The translations under genes and the position numbers were made by a program. This document shows positions 7,279 to 16,400 of a stretch of 64,000 nt of DNA, in pieces (the stretch's first letter is position 1; each line of letters begins with the position of its first letter). The notes under the pieces were generated by a model. The model did not search any database. It worked only from the letters and a program-made list of their open reading frames with translations, and had not been told where the DNA came from. The stretch is from Hydrogenimonas cancrithermarum. Its GTDB lineage: Bacteria > Campylobacterota > Campylobacteria > Campylobacterales > Hydrogenimonadaceae. Where the stretch lies: NCBI RefSeq assembly GCF_030296055.1, contig NZ_AP027370.1, forward strand, positions 806,001 to 870,000. Direction: 5' to 3'.

Positions 7279-9378
7279 ATGATTCCGACTATGCGACCGC
7301 CTTCACTCTACGGAAACGACCCCGAAACGAAACGGGAAGAGATACGCCGTTATTTCCATGCGGCGTTCGATACGTTCGAATCGCTTTTCACTCTGCTCAG
7401 AAACGACGATGTTTTCTATCATCGGCCCGAACCGCTTCGCCACCCGCACATCTTCTACTTCGGCCACACCGCCGTCTTTTTCGTCAACAAACTGCTTTTG
7501 GCGAAGATGATCGACGAACGGATCGACCCGAAACTGGAGTCGGTCTTCGCCGTCGGCGTCGACGAAATGAGCTGGGACGATCTGAACGAGGCGCACTACG
7601 ACTGGCCGAGCGTCGACGCGACGCGCGCCTACCGCGACAAAGTCCGAGAACTCGTCGACCGTCTCATCTCGAGTCTGCCCCTCGAGTTGCCGATCACATG
7701 GGAATCGCCGTGGTGGGTCATTCTAATGGGGATCGAGCACGAGCGCATTCACATTGAAACCTCGTCGGTCTTGATCCGTCAGACCGACATCTCACTGGTG
7801 CAGCCACGTTCCGATTGGCCCCGCTGCAGGATAAGCGGCGACGCACCTGACAACACGCTGCTCCCCGTTCCCGGCAAAAAGGTGGTCATCGGCAAAGCGA
7901 AAAACGACGACTTCTACGGATGGGACAACGAATACGGCCACCACGAAGCCGATATCCCCGACTTCAAAGCCTCCAAATATCTCGTTACCAACGCCGAATA
8001 CATGCCGTTCGTCGAAGCGGGCGGCTACGAAAACGACGAATGGTGGGAAGAGGAGGGGCTGGCATGGCGCAACTTCAAAAAGGCGAAACACCCCCTCTTC
8101 TGGATTCCTGCCGAAAAGGGCTACCGCTACCGTGCGCTTGCCGAAATCATCGAGATGCCGATGGATTGGCCCGTCGACGTCAACTACCATGAAGCGAAAG
8201 CGTTTTGCAACTGGCTCGGCGAAAAGAGGGGCAAAAAGCTGCGCCTGCCGACCGAAGACGAATGGTATCGCCTCTATGCGCGATGCAATGTACCCGACGT
8301 ACCTGAATGGGGCGAAAAAGCGCCCGCCAACATCAACCTCGAGCACTACGCCTCCGCCTGCCCCGTCACGGAGTTTCGTCATGGCGACTTCTTCGATGCC
8401 GTCGGAAACGTCTGGCAGTGGACCGAAACCCCCATCTACCCCTTCGAGGGTTTCGAAGTGCATCCGGTCTACGACGACTTCACGACACCGACTTTCGACA
8501 CTCGCCACAACCTCATCAAAGGAGGTTCGTTCGTCAGTACCGGCAACGAAACACTGAAAAGCGCCCGCTACGCTTTCCGCCGCCACTTCTACCAACATGC
8601 GGGGTTCCGTTACGTCGAGAGCGACTACCAAGAGCGTGTCGGATCGGCATCCTACGAGTCCGATACGCAGGTGAGCCAATACTGCGAGTTCGGCTGGGGC
8701 CGCGAATATTTCGGCATTTCCAACTATCCCGAAACCTGCGCGAAAATCTGTATCGAAACGAGTGTAGGCAAGCCGCGCAAACGGGCACTGGACATCGGCT
8801 GCGCGATCGGACGCAGCACTTTCGAACTGGCAACCGCTTTCGAAAAGGTAACGGGGCTCGACTTCTCCGCCCGTTTCATCGGCATGGCCGAAAAAATGCG
8901 AAACGCGGGACGCATCCGCTATCAGATACCGACCGAAGGGGAGCTGGTCGAGTATATGGAAGCGGTGCTGCCGGAACGTTTGGCGAACGTTGCCGATCGC
9001 GTCGATTTCTGGCAAGCGGACGCGTGCAACCTCAAGCCCATCTTCACCGGCTACGACCTCGTCTTCGCCGGCAACCTCATCGACCGCCTCTACGACCCGG
9101 CAAAGTTTCTGCGCGACATCACGGAACGCATCAACGGCGGCGGCATCCTGGTGCTCACCTCCCCCTACACCTGGCTCGAGGCATACACCCCGAAAGCCAA
9201 ATGGCTCGGGGGCTTCAAGAGAGACGGCGAACCGGTCACGACACTCGAGGGGCTCGAGGCGCACCTCGAACCCGCTTTCCGCCTCGTCGAGACGCGCGAC
9301 GTCGAATTCGTCATCCGGGAAACAGCCCGAAAGTTCCAGCACTCGGTGGCGCAGATGAGTATCTGGGAGAAGCAGTGA
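7279..9378 (+). CDS. ovoA: 5-histidylcysteine sulfoxide synthase / ovothiol methyltransferase OvoA
   Basis: A 699-residue three-domain enzyme for the first and last steps of ovothiol A synthesis: the iron-dependent oxidative coupling of cysteine to histidine, and N-methylation. Residues about 15-175 are the DinB-like domain with the iron-binding H154-x3-H158-x-E160 motif (EHERIHIE). Residues about 180-440 are the formylglycine-generating-enzyme-like fold (GWDNEYGHHEADIPDFKASK, GNVWQWTETP, KGGSFVSTGN). Residues about 475-695 are a SAM methyltransferase (ALDIGCAIGRSTFELA). The ATG follows GGGAGAGAG at good spacing. The next gene starts within the stop codon, and its product matches the expected C-S lyase, which supports the pathway. 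Length and domain order match full-length OvoA. Confidence 0.95.
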   Translation: MIPTMRPPSLYGNDPETKREEIRRYFHAAFDTFESLFTLLRNDDVFYHRPEPLRHPHIFYFGHTAVFFVNKLLLAKMIDERIDPKLESVFAVGVDEMSWDDLNEAHYDWPSVDATRAYRDKVRELVDRLISSLPLELPITWESPWWVILMGIEHERIHIETSSVLIRQTDISLVQPRSDWPRCRISGDAPDNTLLPVPGKKVVIGKAKNDDFYGWDNEYGHHEADIPDFKASKYLVTNAEYMPFVEAGGYENDEWWEEEGLAWRNFKKAKHPLFWIPAEKGYRYRALAEIIEMPMDWPVDVNYHEAKAFCNWLGEKRGKKLRLPTEDEWYRLYARCNVPDVPEWGEKAPANINLEHYASACPVTEFRHGDFFDAVGNVWQWTETPIYPFEGFEVHPVYDDFTTPTFDTRHNLIKGGSFVSTGNETLKSARYAFRRHFYQHAGFRYVESDYQERVGSASYESDTQVSQYCEFGWGREYFGISNYPETCAKICIETSVGKPRKRALDIGCAIGRSTFELATAFEKVTGLDFSARFIGMAEKMRNAGRIRYQIPTEGELVEYMEAVLPERLANVADRVDFWQADACNLKPIFTGYDLVFAGNLIDRLYDPAKFLRDITERINGGGILVLTSPYTWLEAYTPKAKWLGGFKRDGEPVTTLEGLEAHLEPAFRLVETRDVEFVIRETARKFQHSVAQMSIWEKQ

Positions 9379-10541
9379 ACTTCGACCGTATCATCGACCG
9401 TGCAGGCACCTACAGCGTCAAATACGACGAACGCGAAGCGAAGTTCGGCACCGACGACCTCCTCCCGCTCTGGGTCGCCGACATGGACCTCCCTTCGCCG
9501 GAATGTGTCGTGCAGGCACTCCAGCGGCGTGCAGGACATCCGATTTACGGGTACACGGTCTACCCCGATCGCTTTTTCGAAGCGATCGTGCGCTGGATGC
9601 GGCAGCGGCATGGCTGGAAGATCCAACGGGAGACGATCATCCCGATACCCGGTGTCGTGCCCGCCCTCGACTTTCTCGTCACAGCCCTCACCGAACCGGA
9701 CGACGCCATTTTGATTCAGCCGCCCGTCTACCACCCCTTTTTCCGTCTGGCGAAAAACCACGGCAGACGTTCGCTCGAAAACCGGCTCCGCTTCGAAAAC
9801 GGCCGCTACGAAATCGATTTCGACGACTTCAGAAAAAAGGCGAAAGAGGCGAAACTCTTCATCCTCTGCTCGCCCCACAATCCGGTAGGCCGCGTCTGGC
9901 GCCACGAAGAGCTCGAAACGATGGTACACATCTGTCTCGAAGAGAAGTGCCTCATCGTAAGCGACGAGATCCATGCCGATATCGTCTACGCAGGAAACCG
10001 CCACATTCCCACCGCTTCTCTTTCGCCTGAAGTCGCCGACATCACGATTACACTGAACGCCCCCTCCAAAACCTTCAACATTGCAGGGCTGAACACCGCC
10101 TACGCGATCATCTCGAACGACTCGCTCCGACGCCGTTTCGAAACCGAACTGCGCCGTTACGACCTGACCATGGGAAACCTCTTTGGCGTCGAAGCGCTGA
10201 TGGCAGCGTATGAAGGGGGTGAAACGTGGCTCGAAGCGCTGCTGGCCTACCTTCAGGGCAACATCGACTTCGTCACCGGCTTTTTGGCACGTGAAATGCC
10301 CGCCATTCGGCCCATCTCACCCGAAGCGACCTACTTGATGTGGCTCGATTGCCAAGCGTTGGGGATGGATGACGAGAGACTCGAGAAATTTTTTGTCGAA
10401 AAGGCGAAACTGGGCCTCAACACAGGTCTCAGTTTCGGAAGCGGCGGCAGCGGCTTCATGCGCCTCAATATCGGATGCCCGCGTCCGATACTCGAAGAGG
10501 CGATGGGGCGGCTGAAAGAAGCGGAGTACGAAGATGCATGA
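9375..10541 (+). CDS. ovoB: PLP-dependent C-S beta-lyase, probable OvoB
   Basis: A 388-residue fold-type I PLP enzyme of the MalY/PatB cystathionine beta-lyase family. It shows LLPLWVADMDLPSP near the N-terminus, CSPHNPVGRVW, SDEIHADIVY and the Schiff-base lysine in NAPSKTFNIAGLN. The GTG start overlaps the ovoA stop (GTGA), so the two are translationally coupled; this position is the basis for calling it OvoB, the lyase that cleaves histidylcysteine sulfoxide to release 5-thiohistidine. By sequence alone it could be a general cystathionine beta-lyase. Its 3' end overlaps the permease gene by eight bases. Confidence 0.88.
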   Translation: MNFDRIIDRAGTYSVKYDEREAKFGTDDLLPLWVADMDLPSPECVVQALQRRAGHPIYGYTVYPDRFFEAIVRWMRQRHGWKIQRETIIPIPGVVPALDFLVTALTEPDDAILIQPPVYHPFFRLAKNHGRRSLENRLRFENGRYEIDFDDFRKKAKEAKLFILCSPHNPVGRVWRHEELETMVHICLEEKCLIVSDEIHADIVYAGNRHIPTASLSPEVADITITLNAPSKTFNIAGLNTAYAIISNDSLRRRFETELRRYDLTMGNLFGVEALMAAYEGGETWLEALLAYLQGNIDFVTGFLAREMPAIRPISPEATYLMWLDCQALGMDDERLEKFFVEKAKLGLNTGLSFGSGGSGFMRLNIGCPRPILEEAMGRLKEAEYEDA

Positions 10542-11802
10542 CAAACTCGGCCTCAAGGAGCTCATCGCCATCGGTATCGGAAGTATGATCGGCGGCGGAA
10601 TCTTTTCGGTCATGGGGCTCGCCAACGCCATCGCCGGACACGCCACCGTTTTCGTCTTCGTGATGGGCGGTATCATCGCGATGTTCGCAGGCTACAACTA
10701 TGCCAGGCTGGCCGTCACCTATCGGCAGGATGGCGCCAGTTACACCTACCTTCGGCACGCCTTCGCGAACAAACCGATGATCGCGGCCTTCGTCGGATGG
10801 AGCGTCATCATCGGTTACATCGGGACATTGGCGCTTTACGCCTACACATTCGGCGCCTACGGCTCCGCGATGTTGGGATATGCCGACAACGTTCCCATCC
10901 GGATACTTCTGGCGTTTCTCATCCTATCGATCTTTCTTTTCATCAATCTGCAGGGAGTCCGCGAAACGGGCGAAAGCGAAGATGTCATCGTCTTTTTCAA
11001 GGTGGCGATTATGATGACCCTCGGCATCGTCGGGCTCTTCTATATCGAACCCGCCCATTTCAGGCCCCTTTTCGACAAAGGGTTCTCCTCTATCCTGCTC
11101 AGCGGTGCACTCGTTTTCGTCGCGTTCGAAGGGTTCCAACTAATCACCAACACCGTCGTCGAGACCGAGGATCCCGAACGCAACACACCGCTGTCGATCT
11201 ACCTTTCGATTCTCATCGTCACGCTCATCTACATCACGCTGGCCATCTCCGTCATGGGCGTTCTGACACATGAAGAGATTCAGGCCTCCAAAGAGTACGC
11301 GATCGCCGAAGCGCTCAAGCCGATCTTCGGGGAGTGGGGATTCGTTCTCGCATCCATCGCCGCGCTCCTGGCCACCGGCAGTGCGATCAACGGCACACTT
11401 TTCGGTGCGAGCCGGATGCTCGCCGACATCGCCCACGACGGCATTTTTCCATCGATCCTTGCACGAAGAAACCACAAGATGATCCCCTACTACGCGCTGC
11501 TTCTGATGTTCATCCTCGCCGCACTCTTCGTACTTTTCGGAGAACTCGAAAGTATCGTCGCCTTTTCCAGCATCACCTTCTTGCTCGTCTCGCTGGCTGT
11601 CGGCGTGGCAAACTTCATACTTCGGCGAAAAACGGGCTCCAACATCTTCATCGTCACCGCATCCATTCTCCTGATGAGCGGAACGATCGGGCTCATGCTC
11701 TACCACCTCTACCATGAAAATCCAAAGACGCTGATCGATATCGGAATGATCTATCTATTGATCGCGCTGCTCTTTTTCATCTTCCGCATGACCAAGAGAT
11801 GA
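10534..11802 (+). CDS. APC-family amino acid permease
   Basis: A 422-residue inner-membrane protein with about 12 hydrophobic segments and the APC signature in helix 1 (IGIGSMIGGGIFSVMGLA), helix 6 (ALVFVAFEGFQLITNTV) and the intracellular ATGSAINGTLFGASRML loop. It starts eight bases before the end of ovoB, so it belongs to the ovothiol operon. Inference: it imports a precursor (histidine or cysteine) or moves ovothiol; APC proteins commonly carry amino acids by proton symport or exchange. It converges on the next transporter gene with only four bases between stops, so no intrinsic terminator fits there. Confidence 0.9.
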   Translation: MHDKLGLKELIAIGIGSMIGGGIFSVMGLANAIAGHATVFVFVMGGIIAMFAGYNYARLAVTYRQDGASYTYLRHAFANKPMIAAFVGWSVIIGYIGTLALYAYTFGAYGSAMLGYADNVPIRILLAFLILSIFLFINLQGVRETGESEDVIVFFKVAIMMTLGIVGLFYIEPAHFRPLFDKGFSSILLSGALVFVAFEGFQLITNTVVETEDPERNTPLSIYLSILIVTLIYITLAISVMGVLTHEEIQASKEYAIAEALKPIFGEWGFVLASIAALLATGSAINGTLFGASRMLADIAHDGIFPSILARRNHKMIPYYALLLMFILAALFVLFGELESIVAFSSITFLLVSLAVGVANFILRRKTGSNIFIVTASILLMSGTIGLMLYHLYHENPKTLIDIGMIYLLIALLFFIFRMTKR

Positions 11803-11806
11803 TCCG

Positions 11807-13018
11807 CTATCCTTCCGCGGGGATACCGAAAATCACGACCGAAAGAGCGATCGACGCGACAAGCGTATAGCCGAAAAATTTCGCCATGCGCCCAGGGATA
11901 TCGTCGTGTTTGAACGCCGTCATCGCAGCCACCATACTCTGAAGCGCATAGTAGAGCGCAAACGCCCGGGATGCATAGGTGATGATTTCGAAAACGTTGG
12001 AGGTCCAGATGATGAGAAGGCCCCCTGCCGCGATGACCATATAGCCGACCCCCTGGGTGATCCGCTTTTCGCTCAACTCTTCCAGAAGACCGCTTCCTCC
12101 CTGTGCATCCGCCACTGCCGCATCGAACTGGGCGATCAGCGCCAGTGAGACGAGCAGAATCGGCAGAATCGTCGCGATCTGGACCGAAAGGTTGATGATG
12201 GCCGTATCTTGGCCGCTCTGAGGGAGGGGGTAGTTGAAGTAGTAGAGCATCAGCGCAATATAGAGCACATAGATAGCGCCCGAAACCCACTGGGCGTAGC
12301 GCATGGTGCGAATGCGAAGCTCCGGCGGAAACTTTTCGCCCAGATAGCGCGACGTTTCGAATCCCTGAACGACGATGAGCATTCCCAGCACCATACGAAA
12401 CTCATGGAGCCCGGGGGTGTCGCCGCCGGGTGGCAGATGCCAGATGCCATCCTCCCATGCGACATAATTGCCGTAGGCGAGCCCCGCCAGCAGACCGGCG
12501 ATGATACCGAGTTTCAGCGCTTCGAATTTGTCCAGAAAGTTGAAACCCCGGTGATGGCCGTAGAAGGCGATGAAGAGTATGACGGCTGTCGTGACGGTGC
12601 GGGCGAGCGTCTCGTCGACCATGCCAGCACCGCGAAGGAGAAAGTCGCCAAAGAGTGTGAGGTAGTAGGTGACCGACACGATATAGGCGAATGCGAGCGC
12701 CCACTCCGAAAAACGTTCGAACGTCAACGCCACGGCGTGAAGCGTACCGGCTGCCAGCTTCGGTTCGACATAGCGGATGTTGAAACGGATGGCGGAACCG
12801 ATCGCATAGGCTACGAGGACCAGCGATGCCATAGCGAAGACCGCCAGCCGCCCGACACTCATCTGCAGGATCGGCGCGATGACCAAAAAACCGCTCCCGA
12901 TAATCGAAGCGAGTGGAATCGCCATGGCCGTCCACCATCCACTTTTTTCGACCGGCTTGGAAAAAAGAAGGGTCGTGATCAGAAGCGTGACGGCGATGAC
13001 GACGATATTTCCAGTCAT
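11807..13018 (-). CDS. APC-superfamily (LeuT-fold-like) membrane transporter
   Basis: About 403 residues with 11-12 hydrophobic segments. Helix 1 contains SIIGSGFLVIAPIL, with the unwound GSG typical of the LeuT fold, and the central helix has VVQGFETSRYLGEKFPPE, very like helix 6 of APC transporters. I chose the ATG giving MTGNIVVIA because GGAGGGA lies six bases upstream; in-frame GTG and ATG codons five and six codons earlier are less well placed. It follows panE by 14 bases in a carbonic anhydrase-panE operon. The substrate is unknown; its neighbours suggest pantoate/pantothenate, an amino acid or an inorganic-carbon-linked solute. Confidence 0.75.
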   Translation of the reverse strand: MTGNIVVIAVTLLITTLLFSKPVEKSGWWTAMAIPLASIIGSGFLVIAPILQMSVGRLAVFAMASLVLVAYAIGSAIRFNIRYVEPKLAAGTLHAVALTFERFSEWALAFAYIVSVTYYLTLFGDFLLRGAGMVDETLARTVTTAVILFIAFYGHHRGFNFLDKFEALKLGIIAGLLAGLAYGNYVAWEDGIWHLPPGGDTPGLHEFRMVLGMLIVVQGFETSRYLGEKFPPELRIRTMRYAQWVSGAIYVLYIALMLYYFNYPLPQSGQDTAIINLSVQIATILPILLVSLALIAQFDAAVADAQGGSGLLEELSEKRITQGVGYMVIAAGGLLIIWTSNVFEIITYASRAFALYYALQSMVAAMTAFKHDDIPGRMAKFFGYTLVASIALSVVIFGIPAEG

Positions 13019-13032
13019 TTCGACTCCCTCCA

Positions 13033-13950
13033 TCACACCGAAGAAGGCGAACCCTCTTTTTTCAGTGCTTCATAGCACTTTTTCATGAGAGGTACATCGA
13101 TGCCGTGAACGTTGGCTTTTTCCACGATATACCCACTCAGCTGCTCGAGCTCCGTCTCTCCGCCCGCTTCGAAGTCGAGCCACATCGAAGTGGGCGAATC
13201 GTAGGGCACCTTTGCAACCTGTTCGATCACCCGTGCGATGTTGCTTTCGTCCAGTATCGCGCCTTCGGCACGCCCCACGGCCAGAATCTCGTGCAGTATC
13301 GCATCGAGTTCGTCGCGGTGCTCCTCGACGATCGCTCCCATCGGTTTGCCGTAGCAGCTCGTCAGCGTCGCCAGTGCGGCGATCAGCAGATACTTTTTCC
13401 AGACATCGGTCGTCACGGTATCGCTCACTTTCGTCCTGATACCCGCCCGTTTCAATGTGCGCCCCAGACGCTCGACCGCTTCGGGAATTTTCCCGTCGAC
13501 TCCGATGACCACATAGGCCCCTTTCCCTTTGACCGCAACGACACCGGGAGATCGGATATGCGAAACGATGTAGATCGCTCCGTTGGCGACCGGATTGTCG
13601 GGGAAAAGCCGCTTCAACGTTTCGGCATTGCCGACACCGTTTCCAAGCGGCACCAGCAGCGTCTTCGCATTCACGACTGGACGCACCGATTCGGCGGCGT
13701 TTTCGAGGTCGTACCCCTTGGTACAGAAGAGCACGGCATCCATCGTCGTCGCGAAATCGGCCGGATCGTCGGAAAGGGAACGGGGTTTGCTGCAAATCCG
13801 CTCGCCGTTCAATTCGACACAGATCCCCTTTTCGCGGATCGCCGCCAGATGTTTTCCGCGTGCGACAAGAAAAACCTCTTCCCCTGCACGTACCAGCATC
13901 GCCGCCAGAAATCCACCGACACCACCCGCTCCGACAATGGCGATCTTCAC
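13033..13950 (-). CDS. panE: 2-dehydropantoate 2-reductase
   Basis: A 305-residue ketopantoate reductase, the NADPH-dependent step to pantoate in coenzyme A synthesis. It shows the N-terminal Rossmann motif GAGGVGGFLAAML, the KGYDLENAAES region with the conserved Lys, QNGVGN-like LGNGVGNAE, and the C-terminal domain with LTSCYGKPMG and PSMW-like SPTSMWLDFEAGGETELE. It starts with GTG that overlaps the carbonic anhydrase stop (GTGA), so the two are coupled. Some proteins of this fold act on other keto acids, but the motifs fit PanE well. Confidence 0.9.
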   Translation of the reverse strand: MKIAIVGAGGVGGFLAAMLVRAGEEVFLVARGKHLAAIREKGICVELNGERICSKPRSLSDDPADFATTMDAVLFCTKGYDLENAAESVRPVVNAKTLLVPLGNGVGNAETLKRLFPDNPVANGAIYIVSHIRSPGVVAVKGKGAYVVIGVDGKIPEAVERLGRTLKRAGIRTKVSDTVTTDVWKKYLLIAALATLTSCYGKPMGAIVEEHRDELDAILHEILAVGRAEGAILDESNIARVIEQVAKVPYDSPTSMWLDFEAGGETELEQLSGYIVEKANVHGIDVPLMKKCYEALKKEGSPSSV

Positions 13951-14597
13951 TGACCGCTTCCTTTCACCAGCGGGCGGAAGGTGTGGTCGTCGGGATCGTA
14001 ATACTCCACCTCCCCGCTGTCGAGACGGTAATACCATCCATGCAGGTAGAGTCTCCCTTCGGCCACTCTTTCTCTGACATTGGGATAGGTCAGAAGATTT
14101 TGCAGCTGAAAGATCACCGAAAACTTCTCCGTCGCCTCCAGAAGTTCCGCACGATCTCCGGTCGGAACGCTCTTGAGCGCCAGCGTTTTGGCCGGCTCGC
14201 CCAGTTCGAGCCACTTGATCGTGTGGATCATATCCTCCTCGTGGCCGCTGTGATCTTCGTAAAGCGCCTTGCACGCTCCGCAATCGCTGTGCCCACAGAC
14301 GATGACCTCCCCCACTTCCAAATGTTTCACTGCATACTCTATCCCCGCCGCCGTCGAATGGAAGTCGTTGTCGGGCTTGAAGGGCGGCACGAAGTTGCCT
14401 ACGTTTCGAACGACAAAAAGGTCGCCCGGCCCCGTCGAGGTGATGAGATTCGGAAGCACACGCGAATCACTGCATCCGATAAAGAGCGCTTTGGGGTTCT
14501 GCCCCTTTTCTACAAGCTCCAGAAAATCCTCTTCATGCTTTTTGAAATGGATCGTTTTAAAAGCTTCGACCCCTTTTTCCCAGTGTTCCGGTTTCAT
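13947..14597 (-). CDS. beta-class carbonic anhydrase
   Basis: A 216-residue beta-carbonic anhydrase that interconverts CO2 and bicarbonate. Zinc ligands and catalytic residues are visible: Cys42, Asp44 and Arg46 in CSDSRVLPN, then His103 and Cys106 in CGHSDCGACKAL. There is no signal peptide, so it acts in the cytoplasm, supplying bicarbonate or CO2 for carbon fixation and carboxylations such as PEP carboxykinase. It is flanked upstream by a small acidic protein (12-base gap) and coupled downstream to panE. Confidence 0.95.
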   Translation of the reverse strand: MKPEHWEKGVEAFKTIHFKKHEEDFLELVEKGQNPKALFIGCSDSRVLPNLITSTGPGDLFVVRNVGNFVPPFKPDNDFHSTAAGIEYAVKHLEVGEVIVCGHSDCGACKALYEDHSGHEEDMIHTIKWLELGEPAKTLALKSVPTGDRAELLEATEKFSVIFQLQNLLTYPNVRERVAEGRLYLHGWYYRLDSGEVEYYDPDDHTFRPLVKGSGQ

Positions 14598-14609
14598 ACA
14601 GCACCTCTC

Positions 14610-14819
14610 TCAGTAGTTGTCGTACTTACCGGCTTCGACTTCCTCTTTCAGCCTGTCGATCGCCTCTTCCATCGCCGTGATGATGAGCCGTGCCGACTCA
14701 CGGTCGTCGTTTTCAGGAATATCCCAGTCGAATATCTTCATATTGGCCTTGAAGATCGCCCGGATTTCGGTTTCGATCTCACCCTTCATCTTCTCGAACT
14801 CTTTATGCTGTGCATCCAT
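14610..14819 (-). CDS. small conserved-looking protein upstream of carbonic anhydrase
   Basis: A 69-residue, acidic, helical protein without membrane segments or Cys. Sequence features are two amphipathic helices (EFEKMKGEIETEIRAIFKAN and ARLIITAMEEAIDRLKEEVE) joined by FDWDIPENDDRES. A strong GGAAGGA site precedes the ATG and a TATAAT box lies about 30 bases upstream, so it is the likely first gene of the carbonic anhydrase operon. I do not recognise a family. The strong initiation signals and the tight spacing to the next gene make it a real gene. Confidence 0.7.
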   Translation of the reverse strand: MDAQHKEFEKMKGEIETEIRAIFKANMKIFDWDIPENDDRESARLIITAMEEAIDRLKEEVEAGKYDNY

Positions 14820-14849
14820 CCATTTTTCCTTCCACTCGTTTTTTTTTCG

Positions 14850-14855
14850 ATTATA
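14850..14855 (-). promoter_or_regulatory. -10 box of the carbonic anhydrase operon
   Basis: TATAAT on the minus strand, in GATATAATCG, placed so that the transcript would start about 25 bases before the ATG of the small protein and include GGAAGGA. The other side of the gap (to the dgt stop) shows no obvious second promoter. Confidence 0.6.
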
Positions 14856-14921
14856 TCACTCGCATCTACACTTTCTTCTTTAACCGTTCCACTTATGCAT
14901 ATGTCACCCGGAAATGTCGTA

Positions 14922-16394
14922 TCAAAGAGAGATGGCCGATAGCTCCTGAAACTCTTTGAGTGCGAAATCGTCGGTCATCCCGCTGATGTAGTCGAGCAGC
15001 AGGCGCATCCGGTAGTACCACTCCAATATCCTTCGACACTTCCCGTCCATAGAGGCATCGATCGACTCGACACTCTTTTGATAGGCGACGATATGCTTTT
15101 GGGGCAGACGCCGGAAGAGTTTCTGTGCCAGAAGCGTATCGACTTTTTCGTCGTTGCAGAGTTTTTCGAGCGCCTCGGCGGGAATTTCGAGGATCGGCCG
15201 GTAGAGGTTCAGCAATCCCATCAAAATCGCGTGCCCCTTAAGCTCCAGCGTCTCCACTTCGCGGTGTTGATAGATGTGGCGAATCGAGATGTTTCGCAAC
15301 ACATCCACCGCGATACCGTAAGGCGAAGTCGGATCGAGCTCGAGCAACGCATGGTTGAACCTGCCATCGAAGACCGCCTGGTGGTTGTCGAGATAGTTTT
15401 GCGCCACATGCTCCACCAGTCCGCGCGTCAACTCTGCGCGCATCAGCGTCAGAAAGAGGTTGAAGCGGTAAGGCTTGTCGTCCTTTTGCGCCTTTTTGTA
15501 AAGCCTTTCGACCACATCTTCGAACCACCGCTCGTCGCTGCCGACCATTTCGTTCATACGCCTGGACTCTTCCAAAATGAGCCGATAGACCTCGTCCAGA
15601 CTCAAAATTCCCTTGTCCACGGCATCTTCGAGATCGGCTGTCAGGTAGGAGATATCGTCCGCCGCCTCCATGATGTAGGTAATGGGAAAACGGGCGCCAG
15701 GTGCCATCGAGAGAGCTTTCGTCATCTCCTCGACAAATCCCTTCTCGGCATAGTAGAATCCTGGCTTCTTTTTCAGGTAGGAGAGTTCATCGCTTCTTGG
15801 CGGCTTCGCTTCGAATGCGCCCCGCGTATATTTGAGCACGGCAGCCGTCTGGCTATAGGAGAGATTGAGCCTCTGCAGCTTCTCGACCATCCGGATCGCC
15901 TGAGCGTTGCCGTCGAAGCTGGCGAGGTCGTCGAGCAGCATCTGCCTGAACGCTCGGCTCTCCTCGGCCGGCCCCAGAACTCTGTCGACGATCCCGGGCG
16001 CTTCGGTCGCCACCCACGTGTTGATCGCCTCTTCGGCAAAATGGCCGAAAGGCGGGTTGCCGATATCGTGCAGCAGGGCAGCCATCTCCGCGACGGAGAC
16101 GAAGGCGTGCTCGAGCCCCGCGAGCCCACACGCTTCCAACCCGCCACGCTCCCGCAACTTTTTCAAAACCGTTCTGGCGATGAAACGGCTCGTCTGCTGC
16201 ACCTCCAGAGAATGGGTCAGCCGACTTCGTACCGCCGCGTTGAGTTCCAGTGCGAAGACCTGTGTACGTTTCTGAAGGCGCCGAAACGCCGGCGAGGTCA
16301 TGATACGTCCACGGTCGCTTTCGAACGAATCTTCGATATCGTCGATCGGGTAGAGTTTCCTGTCGGTGGTCAGCTTTTTACGATAATCGATCAT
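14922..16394 (-). CDS. dgt: deoxyguanosinetriphosphate triphosphohydrolase (dGTPase)
   Basis: A 490-residue HD-domain nucleotidase that hydrolyses dGTP/dNTP to the deoxynucleoside and triphosphate. The start region RGRIMTSPAFRRLQKRTQVF, the metal His in RLTHSLEVQQTSR, the HD pair in LLHDIGNPPFGHFAEEA and the later MEAADDISYLTADLED are typical dGTPase motifs. I chose the ATG giving MIDYRKKL; an in-frame start 13 codons upstream would lie across the promoter. TATAAT lies only six bases before this ATG and no Shine-Dalgarno is present, so the mRNA is probably leaderless. Confidence 0.93.
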   Translation of the reverse strand: MIDYRKKLTTDRKLYPIDDIEDSFESDRGRIMTSPAFRRLQKRTQVFALELNAAVRSRLTHSLEVQQTSRFIARTVLKKLRERGGLEACGLAGLEHAFVSVAEMAALLHDIGNPPFGHFAEEAINTWVATEAPGIVDRVLGPAEESRAFRQMLLDDLASFDGNAQAIRMVEKLQRLNLSYSQTAAVLKYTRGAFEAKPPRSDELSYLKKKPGFYYAEKGFVEEMTKALSMAPGARFPITYIMEAADDISYLTADLEDAVDKGILSLDEVYRLILEESRRMNEMVGSDERWFEDVVERLYKKAQKDDKPYRFNLFLTLMRAELTRGLVEHVAQNYLDNHQAVFDGRFNHALLELDPTSPYGIAVDVLRNISIRHIYQHREVETLELKGHAILMGLLNLYRPILEIPAEALEKLCNDEKVDTLLAQKLFRRLPQKHIVAYQKSVESIDASMDGKCRRILEWYYRMRLLLDYISGMTDDFALKEFQELSAISL

Positions 16395-16400
16395 AGTGTC

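Noticed and set aside
7792-9342. A 516-codon open frame on the minus strand, opposite ovoA
   Set aside because: It is fully antisense to a clear three-domain enzyme, its translation (rich in Val, Glu, Phe, Asp) matches no family, and it arises from GC-rich codon use of ovoA.
8307-9374. N-terminal extension of ovoB by about 356 codons
   Set aside because: The frame is open across ovoA but the sequence before the GTG at 9375 has no PLP-enzyme features and overlaps the ovoA methyltransferase domain.
13951-14283. N-terminal extension of panE
   Set aside because: It overlaps the carbonic anhydrase gene; the Rossmann fold begins directly at the GTG at 13950.
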